A stretch of 64,000 nucleotides of DNA from Acidobacteriota bacterium (GCA_003225315.1 QHZD01000029.1:1-64000), one strand, 5' to 3'. Numbered from the stretch's first letter, positions 1-8,440 are shown. Translations and numbers: made by a program. The notes: generated from the letters alone by a model not told the origin.

Positions 1-28
1 AGAAAGCTGTGGAAAAGACGCTGCGCTT

Positions 29-57
29 GGGAATCCCGCAAAAGACGCGGGATTCCC
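29..57. repeat. Perfect 11-bp inverted repeat (hairpin)
   Basis: GGGAATCCCGC (29-39) and GCGGGATTCCC (47-57) are perfect complements around a 7-base loop. The hairpin lies about 125 bases beyond the stop of the - strand amidohydrolase remnant, so it could have ended transcripts of that gene, although no clear T run follows on either strand. The rest of bases 1-183 shows nothing recognisable. Confidence 0.5.
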
Positions 58-183
58 ACTTTCCCACAGCTCCAACAACAGTCTTCCCTTCTCGATTCAG
101 GGGGAGGAAAAACCAAAGGCAAGCGGACACACCACGTGCTAACAAAAGCGGACATCTCGATTTGCTAACAACACAAGAAAATA

Positions 184-696
184 CTACGACTCGAACGTCC
201 AGCGGCCGTCGGCCATGGTGCGCTCGACGGGAATAGTGACGAGCGTCGAAGGGTTTTCCTTGAAGGGGTCGCGGCCGAGGACGACGAGGTCGGCGAGCTT
301 GCCGGTTTCGATGGAACTTTTCAGATTTTCTTCGTAGGAAGCATAAGCTCCGTTGATTGTTCCTACGCGAATCGCTTCTTCCAGCGTGATTTTTTGTTTC
401 GGTCCCCAAATGTTGCCCTTGGTATCGGTGCGCGTCACTTCCGATTGCAGCGCCATCATGGGAATGAATTCTCCTGGAGGATAGTCGGAGGCTTGCGTCG
501 CGCGGATGCCCGCATCGAGGAAGCTGCGCAACGCAAACATGTGGTTCAGGGGTTCGGCGCCGTGATAGCGCGTTTTTTCGCCGTGGTAGTAGACGTAGGT
601 TGAAAACGGCGTCGGAATGGCGCCGAGCGCTTTGATGCTCCGAAATCTCGGCGCGTCATCCCTTTTTGCCTCTTGCCGTGCAGTCGCTGGCGCGTG
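184..696 (-). pseudogene. C-terminal remnant of an amidohydrolase (YtcJ-like)
   Basis: The frame reads about 170 codons from just after an in-frame stop (697-699) to the stop at 184. The stretch around YVYYHGEKTRYHGAEPL, MFALRSFLDAG and ASDYPPGEF resembles the last third of YtcJ-type metal-dependent amidohydrolases, ending in the usual ADLVVLGRDPF beta-sandwich segment. These enzymes are normally 500-600 residues; the metal-binding N-terminal two thirds is absent and the upstream DNA is the infC promoter region. It is best read as a degraded 3' fragment. An internal ATG at 540 would give only 118 residues. Family assignment is from memory of motifs and fairly sure; loss of function is inferred from the truncation. 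Confidence 0.6.
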
Positions 697-703
697 CTAT
701 ACT
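673..703 (+). promoter_or_regulatory. Probable infC operon promoter
   Basis: TTGCCG (673-678) and TGCTATACT (695-703, an extended -10 hexamer TATACT with upstream TG) are 19 bases apart, a little wide, which the extended -10 could offset. It would give a leader of roughly 130 bases before infC. It is the only good -10 in the gap between the amidohydrolase remnant and infC. Confidence 0.4.
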
Positions 704-838
704 TTGAAGCCCGTCCTCGACCGTTTTTGTCCTGTGTGGGATGGGTAATGAATTCGGGGGCCGCCCCTGGATGTTCCGGGGAGTGGTACCGGCACGCCGC
801 ATCGCGGCCGCCAACAACGAAGTGCTTGAGGGGGACTT

Positions 839-1426
839 ATCGCAGAACGCAGCTTCCGGCAAAGCGACCGCATTCGCGTCAACGAACGAATCAGGGCTCG
901 CGAAATCCGGGTGATCGATGAAGAGGGTGGCCAGCTTGGCGTCATGCAGCCGTTTGAAGCCGTGAAGCTGGCCAAGGAGAAAGGGCTCGACCTGGTGGAA
1001 ATCTCGCCCACGGCTGATCCGCCCGTTTGCAAGATTACTGACTACGGCAAATATCTTTACCAGGCCAACAAAAAGGCTCACGAGCAGCGCAAGAGCAGCC
1101 GCGGCTCGCAGCTAAAGGAAGTCAAGTTTCGGCCCGCCACCGCGGAACACGACTATCAGGTTCGCAAGAACCAGATCCTACGGTTCCTCGGCGAGGGCCA
1201 CAAAGTCCGCGCGATGATTTTTCATCGCGGGCGCGAAATGGCCCACCAGGAAGTCGGCCGGGCCAAGATGAACCGCCTGTTGATGGAAATTGGCGACCAG
1301 GGCCAAATTGAAACCATGCCGCGCATGGAAGGCAACGTCCTGGTGGCCTTGCTGGCCCCGAAGAAAGGCGTAAGCGTCGCCAAGCCCGCGGGCCAGCAGT
1401 CGTCCAGCGCCCAGCAGACGCAGTAA
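839..1426 (+). CDS. infC: Translation initiation factor IF-3, ATC start
   Basis: IF-3 binds the 30S subunit, prevents premature 50S joining and checks the start codon. The frame has no ATG near the N-terminus. Reading back from the GTG at 911, the family's N-terminal sequence continues (DRIRVNERIRAREIRVIDEE) to an ATC at 839, ten bases after an in-frame TGA (827-829) and just behind a GAGGGG ribosome-binding site (828-833). The product would be 195 residues, with the linker and C-terminal IF3 domain (VKFRPATAEHDYQVRKN, HRGREMAHQEVG) intact. Rare AUU/AUC/AUA starts are characteristic of infC and underlie its autoregulation in enterobacteria. An ATT at 872 is the alternative start. It heads the infC-rpmI-rplT-pheS-pheT group. 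Confidence 0.9.
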   Translation: MAERSFRQSDRIRVNERIRAREIRVIDEEGGQLGVMQPFEAVKLAKEKGLDLVEISPTADPPVCKITDYGKYLYQANKKAHEQRKSSRGSQLKEVKFRPATAEHDYQVRKNQILRFLGEGHKVRAMIFHRGREMAHQEVGRAKMNRLLMEIGDQGQIETMPRMEGNVLVALLAPKKGVSVAKPAGQQSSSAQQTQ

Positions 1427-1470
1427 TTCGCGGTAAAGCGTCACGGTGGTTCGCACCGTTCCCCTTCTCC

Positions 1471-1517
1471 GTCATTTCGAACGGAGCGAAGCGGAGTGAG
1501 AAATCTCTCTTCGCTGG
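1471..1517 (+). repeat. Dispersed repeat A (GTCATTTCGA...AATCTCTCTTCGCT)
   Basis: The segment between infC and rpmI carries GTCATTTCGA, a run of GCGAAGCGGAG and AAATCTCTCTTCGCT. The same pattern recurs at 2585, inside pheT at 6407, twice reversed at 7339-7444, and in decayed form near 11025. It is a short interspersed repeat, REP-like in size and placement. Confidence 0.7.
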
Positions 1518-1585
1518 GGTGATTCGGCTGGATCGCCGGGTAAAACATTATTTGACAACAGGAATTCACGAGAGGATTTCCAGCA

Positions 1586-1807
1586 ATGCCGAGAAACGCA
1601 TCGAAGCCAAAATTGAAATTGAAAACCCATCGCGGCGCCAGGAAGCGCTTCAAGTTCACGGCCAACGGCAAGATCAAGCGCGGGCATTCCGGCAAGCGCC
1701 ACTTGATGGGTACCAAAGCGCCCGGCCGCATGCGCAAGCTGAAGAAGCTGACGCTGGTCAATAAAGCCGACGTCGCCAGCGTCAAGCAGATGCTTCCCTA
1801 CGGCTAG
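1586..1807 (+). CDS. rpmI: 50S ribosomal protein L35
   Basis: This 73-residue, very basic protein has the L35 pattern: MPRNASKPKLKLKTHRGARK at the N-terminus followed by RFKFTANGKIKRGHSGKRH and a C-terminal VASVKQMLPYG. L35 is a late-assembling 50S protein. It is about eight residues longer than the common 64-66 residue form, mainly at the start. It sits between infC and rplT as in most bacteria, although the 160-base gap after infC holds a dispersed repeat. Confidence 0.95.
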   Translation: MPRNASKPKLKLKTHRGARKRFKFTANGKIKRGHSGKRHLMGTKAPGRMRKLKKLTLVNKADVASVKQMLPYG

Positions 1808-2060
1808 AGCCGTTTCGAATTTCGTAGTTCGATTTTCGTGCCAGGCAGCGCTTCACGGGTGCCTGCCGGCCGATTCGCCTCAACTTTGTTGGGGCATGCA
1901 GGAGCGAATTTTAGTTCGCCCTTCTTCGCGGCTCCGTAATGGTTCCGCGAGGAGCATTCGCTGCAAGGCGAACGCTGCAAACGCATCACACCGGAGACAA
2001 ACCCGTTGCGGTACTCGCGTTCTTGCGTGTCCCCGCATCTATTTGTCTCCCGAAAATATT

Positions 2061-2154
2061 GTAGCTCAGGCCTTCAGGCTGAGGTTTTTCCGCCCCGATT
2101 TGGCAGTTCGATCCAGGCGCAGAAAGCCTCATCCCTAAAGGGATCAGCTACAGG
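2061..2154 (+). repeat. Dispersed repeat D, ~94 bp imperfect palindrome
   Basis: It starts GTAGCTCAGGCCTTCAGG and ends CCCTAAAGGGATCAGCTACA, so the two ends are inverted copies of each other and each end also contains a smaller hairpin. A second copy of the same architecture lies upstream of gyrA (34964-35060). Here it occupies the leader of rplT and ends 20 bases before the start codon, within the region where L20 autoregulatory structures lie in other bacteria. Confidence 0.7.
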
Positions 2155-2173
2155 AAAACCAAAGGAGAGACCC

Positions 2174-2554
2174 ATGGCACGCGTAAAACGCGGCACCAAG
2201 CGCCGGGCTCGGCGAAAGAAGTATCTCAGGAGGACAAAAGGCTTTTTCCTCACCAAGAGCAAGCTCTACCAATCCGCGCAGGAAGCCGCCAATCGCGCCG
2301 ACCGCTACGCCAAGCGCGACCGCCGCGTCAAAAAGCGCGAATATCGCAAACTGTGGATCCAGCGCGTCGGCGCCGCCGCCCGCAACAACGGCCTGACCTA
2401 CGGCCAGTTGATTCACGGTCTAAAAGTTGCCGGCGTGGCGCTGGACCGCAAGGTCCTCGCGGATATCGCAGTAAAGGACGCCGCGGCTTTCACGCAGCTT
2501 GTAGCCAAGGCCAAAGCCGCAGCTCCGCCGCCCGCCAAAGCGAAACACGCGTAG
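2174..2554 (+). CDS. rplT: 50S ribosomal protein L20
   Basis: L20 binds 23S rRNA early in 50S assembly and in several bacteria represses its own operon. The 126-residue product begins [20 protein letters not shown] and keeps the family core ([21 protein letters not shown]). The ATG at 2174 follows AAAGGAGA with good spacing; the longer frame upstream is only repeat D. It ends in an Ala/Lys-rich tail slightly longer than the usual 117-120 residues. It is the third gene of the infC-rpmI-rplT set. Confidence 0.96.
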   Translation: MARVKRGTKRRARRKKYLRRTKGFFLTKSKLYQSAQEAANRADRYAKRDRRVKKREYRKLWIQRVGAAARNNGLTYGQLIHGLKVAGVALDRKVLADIAVKDAAAFTQLVAKAKAAAPPPAKAKHA

Positions 2555-2584
2555 CTTCCTTTGGTGGCGCGCAACCCTTAGACT

Positions 2585-2668
2585 GTCATTCCGAGCGGAG
2601 CGGCCGGTTTTTTCTTGCATTCGCGAAGCGAATGCCTGCCGCGCACTCGAGGAATCTCTCTTCGCTTC
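2585..2668 (+). repeat. Dispersed repeat A, longer copy
   Basis: GTCATTCCGAGCGGAGCGG at the left end and GGAATCTCTCTTCGCTTCGG at the right end match repeat A. Between them is an inserted hairpin CATTCGCGAAGCGAATG. It fills the gap between rplT and pheS. Confidence 0.65.
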
Positions 2669-2758
2669 GGAAACTCCTATGAGGCAAAGAGTGTGTGTCC
2701 GTTTTTCTGGAAATGATGATCGTGGGTATCGGTGAGTCGAATTTCAAAGGACAAACTG

Positions 2759-3865
2759 ATGTCGGGCATCCTCGAAAAAACGGAACTCACTTTTCAGCAG
2801 CTAGGAGCGTCTTCGGAAGCTGAGGTCGACCGCCTGTTTGCCGAAATAGAAGAGTTTTTGGAAAGCGAGCAAATCGGAGACAGGGAGACTTTTCGTGTGT
2901 TGTGGGCTAGTGACAAGAAGGGTGTCCTCACAAAGATTCGGAATAACTGGCTGAGGGCCGCTCCTCCGTCCACAAGGCGATGGATCGGACCTCGCCTCGA
3001 AAAACTGACCCACAGTGTTGCCTTCAAACTGAAAACATATGTTGAACGGCAGGTCGAAGGGGAAGGCTCAGGCGAGCGCGTCGACCTCTCTCTCCCCGGC
3101 GTCATTCGCTCCGTCGGCTCCCATCACCTGATCCGCCAGGTTTTTCAGGAAATCGAAGGCATCTTTTTCTCCATCGGTTTTTCCGTCGTCGAAGGCCCCG
3201 AAATCGAAACGCCTTACTACAATTTCGAGGCGCTGAATATTCCGGAATTTCATCCCGTCCGCGACGACATGGACACCTTCTATCTGGACCTGCCGAAAGA
3301 CGCGAAGACGCCGCTCCTTCTTCGCACCCACACTTCGCCCATGCAGATTCGCACCATGGAAAAGCAGAAGCCGCCCGTTCGCGTCATCGTTCCCGGCAAG
3401 GTCTATCGCCGCGACAATCCCGACGCCACGCATTCTTTCGCCTTCCACCAGATCGAAGGCCTCGCCGTTGACACCGACATTACCTTCTGCGATTTCACCG
3501 GCACCATCGAATATTTCGTAAAACAATTCTTCGGCCCCAGCGTCAAGACGCGCTTCCGCCCCAGCTATTTTCCGTTCACGGAGCCAAGCGTCGAGTTCGA
3601 CGTCTCCTGCCCCTTCTGCGGTGGAACCGGCACGTCCGCTGGTGGCGGAACCTGTTCCAAGTGCAAAGGTGCAGCTTGGATTGAACTCTTCGGCGCCGGC
3701 ATGGTCGATCCCGCCGTCTACGGCTTCGTCAACTACGACGCGAAAAAAGTCAGTGGCTTTGCCTTCGGCATCGGCATCGATCGTCTCGCCATGCTCAAGT
3801 ACGGCATCGACGATATCCAGGTCTTTTTCCAGAACGACGTCCGCTTCTTGCGGCAGTTCCCATGA
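2759..3865 (+). CDS. pheS: Phenylalanine--tRNA ligase alpha subunit
   Basis: PheS carries the catalytic site of the alpha2-beta2 enzyme that charges tRNA-Phe. The 368-residue product has the N-terminal coiled-coil arm (to about residue 90) and the class II core: TRFRPSYFPFTEPSVEFDV is motif 2-like and GFAFGIGIDRLAMLKYGI is motif 3. Four cysteines in a CPFC...CSKC arrangement before GAAWIELFGAGM form a small zinc-ribbon-like insert seen in a subset of PheS proteins. ATG 2759 is chosen because AAAGGA lies seven bases upstream; a GTG at 2732 would add nine residues. The first ~300 bases look less G/C-biased at third positions than the rest (by eye), so the N-terminal part may have a different history. 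Confidence 0.95.
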   Translation: MSGILEKTELTFQQLGASSEAEVDRLFAEIEEFLESEQIGDRETFRVLWASDKKGVLTKIRNNWLRAAPPSTRRWIGPRLEKLTHSVAFKLKTYVERQVEGEGSGERVDLSLPGVIRSVGSHHLIRQVFQEIEGIFFSIGFSVVEGPEIETPYYNFEALNIPEFHPVRDDMDTFYLDLPKDAKTPLLLRTHTSPMQIRTMEKQKPPVRVIVPGKVYRRDNPDATHSFAFHQIEGLAVDTDITFCDFTGTIEYFVKQFFGPSVKTRFRPSYFPFTEPSVEFDVSCPFCGGTGTSAGGGTCSKCKGAAWIELFGAGMVDPAVYGFVNYDAKKVSGFAFGIGIDRLAMLKYGIDDIQVFFQNDVRFLRQFP

Positions 3866-3923
3866 ACCAACTTTCGTTAATTGGAGGCTTTCGACTGTTG
3901 ACTGTCGACTGTCAACTTCCGAC

Positions 3924-4697
3924 ATGACTTTTGCCGACGCCAAACAGCGCTTCTCCAATCGTGTCGCGGACTATGTCCGCTACCGCCCGGGCTACCCCCC
4001 GGCCGTGCTCGATCTCTTGCGCGCGGAATGTAGCTTGCGCCCCGGCCACGTCATCGCGGACATTGGCTCCGGCACCGGGCTTCTCAGCGAGTTGTTCCTC
4101 AAGAACGGCAATCGCGTCTACGGCGTGGAACCGAATGCCGAAATGCGCCGCGCCGGCAAAGAATATCTCGCCTCCTACGACGGCTTCTGCAGCGTCGAAG
4201 GCTCCGCCGAATCCACCACGCTCGGTGATTCCACCATCGACTTTGTCACCGCCGGCCAGGCCTTCCATTGGTTCGAACCAAGTGCCGCCCGAAGCGAATT
4301 TGCCCGCATCCTGAAGCCCTCCGGCTGGGTCGTCATCGCGTGGAACGACCGGCGGATGGAAGAGAGAAACCTCACTCGTGAATACGAGGAATTGCTCGAA
4401 CGCTTCGGCATCGACTACAAGCGCGTGAAGGATGCTTACCCGGAGGTGGATCATATCCGCAGTTTCTTTGGCGGTGATCATTTCCACTTTCGCGACTTTC
4501 CCAACGAACAGGTTTTGGATTGGGATGGTCTGCGCGGGCGCCTCCGCAGCAGCTCTTTCGCTCCAACCGAAGGGCATCCAAATTACGCTCAGATGATGGC
4601 GGAGTTGGATCGCATTTTTCACACCCATCAAAAAGATGGCCGTGTGCGCATGGAATACTTCACGGGTATTTATTTCGGCCAGCTGATGGAAGGATGA
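3924..4697 (+). CDS. Class I SAM-dependent methyltransferase
   Basis: A 257-residue protein with the Rossmann methyltransferase signature: motif I VIADIGSGTGLLSELFL (about residues 46-62), an acidic residue after strand 2 (YGVEPNAEM), and AFHWFEP followed by ILKPSGWVVIAWN. This resembles the Methyltransf_11 / UbiE-like superfamily with an AFHWF motif common in uncharacterised members. The substrate cannot be told. It sits between pheS and pheT, which are usually adjacent, so it interrupts the pair. Short direct repeats of CGACTGT (3890-3915) lie just before the start. ATG 3924 is the first methionine that gives the conserved N-terminus. Confidence 0.8.
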   Translation: MTFADAKQRFSNRVADYVRYRPGYPPAVLDLLRAECSLRPGHVIADIGSGTGLLSELFLKNGNRVYGVEPNAEMRRAGKEYLASYDGFCSVEGSAESTTLGDSTIDFVTAGQAFHWFEPSAARSEFARILKPSGWVVIAWNDRRMEERNLTREYEELLERFGIDYKRVKDAYPEVDHIRSFFGGDHFHFRDFPNEQVLDWDGLRGRLRSSSFAPTEGHPNYAQMMAELDRIFHTHQKDGRVRMEYFTGIYFGQLMEG

Positions 4698-4759
4698 TTT
4701 GGGTGCCCCACCCTCGGTGTTTGAGGGTGGGTTCTCTCCAGAATGCTCAGGACAAATAG

Positions 4760-6871
4760 ATGAAGGTTGTTTACAACGGGCTGAAAGATTTCGTCGACGT
4801 GACCGCGTCGCCGCAGGAAGTCGCCTCGCGCCTCGCGCTTTCCGGAACAAACATCGCCGGAGTTGAAATCGGCCCGCACGGGCCCGTCATCGACGCCGAA
4901 GTCAGTTCCAATCGCCCGGACTGCCTGGGCCACTACGGCATCGCCCGTGAAGTCGGCGCCATTTACAAACTCCCGCTGAAACACGTTTCGCCGAAGCCTG
5001 CGGAAAGCGCCGCCAAAACCAGTGACGCTGTAAAAGTCGAAATTCAAGCCCCCGAACTCTGCGGCCGCTTCACCGCTCGCGTCATTCGAAACGTAAAGAT
5101 TCAGCCTTCGCCAAAATGGTTGAAGGACCGCCTCGAAGCCTCTGGCGTCGCCAGCATCAGCAACGTCGTCGATATTTCCAATTACGTGATGCTCGAGCTC
5201 GGCCATCCGCTCCACACTTTCGATTACGACAAAGTCCGCGACCACAAAATTGTCGTCCGCCGCGCAAAACAAAACGAAAAGATGAGGACGCTCGACGGCA
5301 TGGAGCGTCAATTCGACTCAAACCTGTGCATGATTAGCGATGGCGACGGTTCTCGCGCCATCGGCATCGGCGGAATCATGGGCGGAGTAGAAACGGAAAT
5401 TTCCTTTTCCACCAAGAACGTTTTGATCGAGTGCGCCTGGTTCGAGCCCGTCGCCATTCGCCGCGCCGCGCGTTTCCTGAAATTGCACACCGAAGCGTCC
5501 ACGCGCTTTGGCCGCGGTGCCGACCCGGAAATGGCCGAACTGGCTTCCCGGCGTGCCGCGGAATTAATTCTTCAGCTCGCGGGCGGCGAATTGCTCTCCG
5601 GCGTTGTTGATGTTTATCCCGGCAAGCGCGCGCCGAAAAAAATCCGCGTAACGCGCGCGGAGATTCTTCGCGTGATGGGCACGGACGTTCCCGACAAGCA
5701 AATTGAAGCCAGCCTCAGCGCGCTAGGTTTCGCGCCCGTTCGCATCGACCAGAACCGTGGCGCCGAAGGTTCGCTGCTTGCTGCGTGGGAATGCACGCAG
5801 CCTTCCTGGCGCGCCGAAGTCGAACGCGAAATCGATTTGATTGAAGAAATTGCGCGCATTTACGGCCTCGATAAATTTCCGCCGCGTCTGCCAGCCGCGC
5901 GGCAAGGCGCGGCACGCCTTCCGCACTACGAAGCAGAAACTCGTTTGCGCGAGCGCCTCATCGGTCTTGGCTATCGCGAAATCCTGACGATTCCGCACGT
6001 TGCCGAAGAGCGCGACGCGTTGTTTCGTCCTAGCGGCGTTTCACCTGCGCGCCTTTCGAATCCGCTTTCCGAAGAAGTAAATGTGCTGCGTGCGACCGGC
6101 ATCGTGACCATGGCTGCAGCGCTTGAATGGAATTTGAATCACGGGCAACGCAACGCGCGCCTGTTCGAAATCGGCCGTCACTATCGCTTGAATGGAAGCG
6201 AATCCGCCGAGACTCGCGTACTTACGATTGGTGCGACCGGCGAAGCTCGCGAAAAAGGTTTGTACGATGCGGCGCGCGATTTTTCTTTCGCCGACCTCAA
6301 AGGCGATCTCGATTCCATCGGCGAACTCGCTGGCGGCTTTCACTGGGACGATGGCGGCGCGGACTGGCTGCACGCTGCGCGTCGCAGCTCTGTCAAACTA
6401 AACTCCGTCATTTCGAGCGAAGCGAGAAATCTCTCTTCGCTTGGAGTTGCAGGGCAGCTTGCGAGGCGCGTTGCGGAAAAACTGAAATTGCGTCAGGACG
6501 TTTTCCTCGCGGAGCTGGAACTCGATCCGGTTTACGCCGCGATGCGCGCGGCGAAAGAGGCGCGGCGGTATGAACCGTTGCCGAGATTCCCGAGCGTCGA
6601 GCGCGATTTCTCTTTGCTGCTCGCCGATGGCACGAAGTTTTCCGACGTGACAAAAACGATTCAGTCGCTGGGCATCAAGGAAATTTCCGCGGTCGAAGCG
6701 ACGGATCTTTTCCGCGGGAAAAATGTTCCTGCCGGAAAATATTCGCTGCTGGTGCGCGTGACGTTCCAGAGCCGCGAGGCGACGCTGACCGAAGCGCAGA
6801 TCGGCGATTACAGCCGCAAAATCATTTCTGCACTCGAGAAACATCTTGGCGCGCAACTCCGCGCCAGTTAG
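4760..6871 (+). CDS. pheT: Phenylalanine--tRNA ligase beta subunit, short form
   Basis: PheT pairs with PheS; it binds tRNA and, through its B3/B4 domain, edits mischarged Tyr-tRNA-Phe. At 703 residues it lacks the EMAP-like tRNA-binding domain (normally residues ~40-150 of the ~790-residue form): SSNRPDCLGHYGIAREVG follows directly after the first 50 residues. B3/B4 lies at about 90-270, B5 at about 295-370, and the C-terminal anticodon-binding (FDX-ACB) domain at about 610-703 (PRFPSVERDFSLLL). Residues 550-560 (VISSEARNLSS) are the translation of a dispersed repeat A copy inserted without breaking the frame. Start ATG 4760. Confidence 0.95.
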   Translation: MKVVYNGLKDFVDVTASPQEVASRLALSGTNIAGVEIGPHGPVIDAEVSSNRPDCLGHYGIAREVGAIYKLPLKHVSPKPAESAAKTSDAVKVEIQAPELCGRFTARVIRNVKIQPSPKWLKDRLEASGVASISNVVDISNYVMLELGHPLHTFDYDKVRDHKIVVRRAKQNEKMRTLDGMERQFDSNLCMISDGDGSRAIGIGGIMGGVETEISFSTKNVLIECAWFEPVAIRRAARFLKLHTEASTRFGRGADPEMAELASRRAAELILQLAGGELLSGVVDVYPGKRAPKKIRVTRAEILRVMGTDVPDKQIEASLSALGFAPVRIDQNRGAEGSLLAAWECTQPSWRAEVEREIDLIEEIARIYGLDKFPPRLPAARQGAARLPHYEAETRLRERLIGLGYREILTIPHVAEERDALFRPSGVSPARLSNPLSEEVNVLRATGIVTMAAALEWNLNHGQRNARLFEIGRHYRLNGSESAETRVLTIGATGEAREKGLYDAARDFSFADLKGDLDSIGELAGGFHWDDGGADWLHAARRSSVKLNSVISSEARNLSSLGVAGQLARRVAEKLKLRQDVFLAELELDPVYAAMRAAKEARRYEPLPRFPSVERDFSLLLADGTKFSDVTKTIQSLGIKEISAVEATDLFRGKNVPAGKYSLLVRVTFQSREATLTEAQIGDYSRKIISALEKHLGAQLRAS
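6407..6441 (+). repeat. Dispersed repeat A inside the pheT coding sequence
   Basis: Bases 6407-6441 match the intergenic repeat A almost exactly: GTCATTTCGAGCGAAGCGAG followed by AAATCTCTCTTCGCT. They encode residues 550-561 of PheT in frame. Confidence 0.85.
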
Positions 6872-6913
6872 ATTTTCCTTTCGTCCGTTCATAAACAATA
6901 ACTTTGAAAACCG

Positions 6914-6939
6914 CAGGGGCACGATATATCGTGCCCCTG
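6914..6939. repeat. Dispersed palindrome B, perfect 26-bp copy
   Basis: A perfect 13+13 palindrome centred on GGGCACGATATATCGTGCCC, 42 bases after the pheT stop. Related palindromes occur at 11220, 11819 and 37774. It could form a terminator-like hairpin after pheT, though no T run follows. Confidence 0.75.
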
Positions 6940-7005
6940 CGACTGAAAGCCACTTGCGACATACTGGACTCACACGATTTATGTTATCTTCACGCATAGA
7001 GAACC

Positions 7006-7296
7006 ATGAGCGCGCCGATAAAAGTGCAGATTTTCGGGCAAGTGTATTCCATCCAGGGTGAACTGGATGGGAAGTACGTGCAGAGGCTCGCGAAGTACGT
7101 GGACGAAAAGATGCACGACATCGCGGACGTAACGAAAACCGTAGACACGCAAAAAGTCGCAGTGCTGGCGGCGCTGGCGATTGCCGACGAACTTCACAAC
7201 ATCCAACGCGATCGCGGCGATCATGAACAGTTGATGCGCGAACAAGCCGAGCGCTGCCTGACGCTCGTCGAGCGCGCACTGAAGCAAACCGCGTGA
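7006..7296 (+). CDS. zapA: Cell division protein ZapA-like
   Basis: ZapA is a small cytoplasmic protein that binds FtsZ and bundles its filaments at midcell. This 96-residue protein begins with the ZapA beta-hairpin (KVQIFGQVYSIQGELDGKYV), then the helix with LAKYVDEKM, and ends in a long alpha-helix rich in charged residues that forms the dimer coiled coil in known ZapA. Length matches the family (about 90-110). It follows pheT after palindrome B. A -10-like TATGTTAT lies at about 6980. Confidence 0.85.
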   Translation: MSAPIKVQIFGQVYSIQGELDGKYVQRLAKYVDEKMHDIADVTKTVDTQKVAVLAALAIADELHNIQRDRGDHEQLMREQAERCLTLVERALKQTA

Positions 7297-7338
7297 AGCA
7301 GTATTGTAATCGTTCAAAATAACTCCCAAAGAAATTGA

Positions 7339-7444
7339 AGAGAGATTCCTCGCTTCGCTCGGAATGACGGTGTGCGAGTTGGCTGAAAAGAGATTCCTCG
7401 CTCCAAAAATCCGAAGCGCAAAAATCGTGTTTCGCTCGGAATGA
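7339..7444 (-). repeat. Two tandem reversed copies of dispersed repeat A
   Basis: AGAGATTCCTCGCTTCGCTC (7341-7360) then GGAATGACGGTGTGCGAGTT, followed by a second AGAGATTCCTCGCTCC and CGCTCGGAATGACAGTGTGC. Both are repeat A on the - strand, with the trailing TGTGCGAGTTGG also duplicated. They fill the gap between zapA and the convergent reductase gene. Confidence 0.7.
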
Positions 7445-7468
7445 CAGTGTGCGAGTTGGTGCGGTTTT

Positions 7469-8440
7469 TCATTGGCTCCAACTTGTTGGGTTGCGGTCCC
7501 AGCGGTGGGCGCGGAGTTGTTTGTGGAGGACGGCGGGGAGAGGGCCCTGGTCGCTGGTGGCGATGTTGGCCTCGACGTTGGGGCGTTTGCGCATGCCGGG
7601 AATGATGGTGCTGACGTCGGGATTATTAAGGATGAAGCGCAGCGCCATTTGCGCCATGGTGTTGCCCGCGGGAACGAGCGGGCGGAGCGCTTCGGCGCGG
7701 GCCACGCTGTTTTTCAAATTGTCGGGGACAAAATACGTGTTGCGCCAATCACCTTTCGGCCATTTGCTGTCAACGGTCAGCGTGCCGGTGAGTGTGCCCT
7801 CATCGAAAGGAACGCGAGCGATTATGGCGACATTTTTCATGCGGCAAATGGGGAAGAGCGCGTCTTCGGGATTTTGGTCGAAAATGTTGTAGATGACCTG
7901 GACGGTATCGGCGACGCCTTCGAGCACGGCGCGAATACCGTTGCATGGCTCCCAGCGATTGACGCTGACGCCGACGGCTTGGGCTTTGCCGGCCGTGCGC
8001 AATTTTTCCACTGCGCGCGGAAGGCGTTCGTCGTTGAGCCAGCGGTCCTCCCAAGTGTGAAACTGGATGAGGTCGAGTTTTTCGACGCCGAGATTGGCGA
8101 GACTTTTGTTGACGTACTCCTCGATGTGCTCGGGCGGAAAGCAATCGTCAAGAGTGAAATCGCGGCGGCTGGGCCATTGGCGATTCTTGGGCGGAATTTT
8201 CGTGGCGACGTACAGTTTTTTTCCGGCGTTGGTGCGCAAAACTTTTCCGAGGATCTGTTCGCTGCGCCCGTCGCCGTAAGCCCACGCGGTGTCAAAGAAA
8301 TTGCAGCCGAGATCGACGGCGCGCTGGAGGGCGTCGAGGGATTCGGCGTCGTCGGAGCCGGTCCAGCCGGCGAGTCCCCACATGCCGTAACCAATTTCAC
8401 TGACGTTCCATCCGGTGCGGCCGAACTTGCGATAGCGCAT
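7469..8440 (-). CDS. Aldo/keto reductase
   Basis: A 323-residue NAD(P)H-dependent oxidoreductase of the aldo/keto reductase superfamily (TIM barrel). It opens MRYRKFGRTGWNVSEIGYGM and contains FFDTAWAYGDGRSEQILG (catalytic Asp and Tyr), LYVATKI (Lys) and LIQFHTW (His). The C-terminal cofactor segment STIIPGMRKRPNVEANI is present. The closest-looking relatives are YghZ/GSP69-like general stress reductases. ATG 8440 follows CAGGAG by eight bases; upstream sequence in the frame is repetitive non-coding DNA. It converges on zapA and has no obvious operon partner. Physiological substrate unknown. Confidence 0.9.
   Translation of the reverse strand: MRYRKFGRTGWNVSEIGYGMWGLAGWTGSDDAESLDALQRAVDLGCNFFDTAWAYGDGRSEQILGKVLRTNAGKKLYVATKIPPKNRQWPSRRDFTLDDCFPPEHIEEYVNKSLANLGVEKLDLIQFHTWEDRWLNDERLPRAVEKLRTAGKAQAVGVSVNRWEPCNGIRAVLEGVADTVQVIYNIFDQNPEDALFPICRMKNVAIIARVPFDEGTLTGTLTVDSKWPKGDWRNTYFVPDNLKNSVARAEALRPLVPAGNTMAQMALRFILNNPDVSTIIPGMRKRPNVEANIATSDQGPLPAVLHKQLRAHRWDRNPTSWSQ

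Noticed and set aside
2061-2154. tRNA-like sequence (GTAGCTCAGG, resembling a D-arm)
   Set aside because: The acceptor, anticodon and T-arm are not present; the segment is repeat D, which has a second copy before gyrA.
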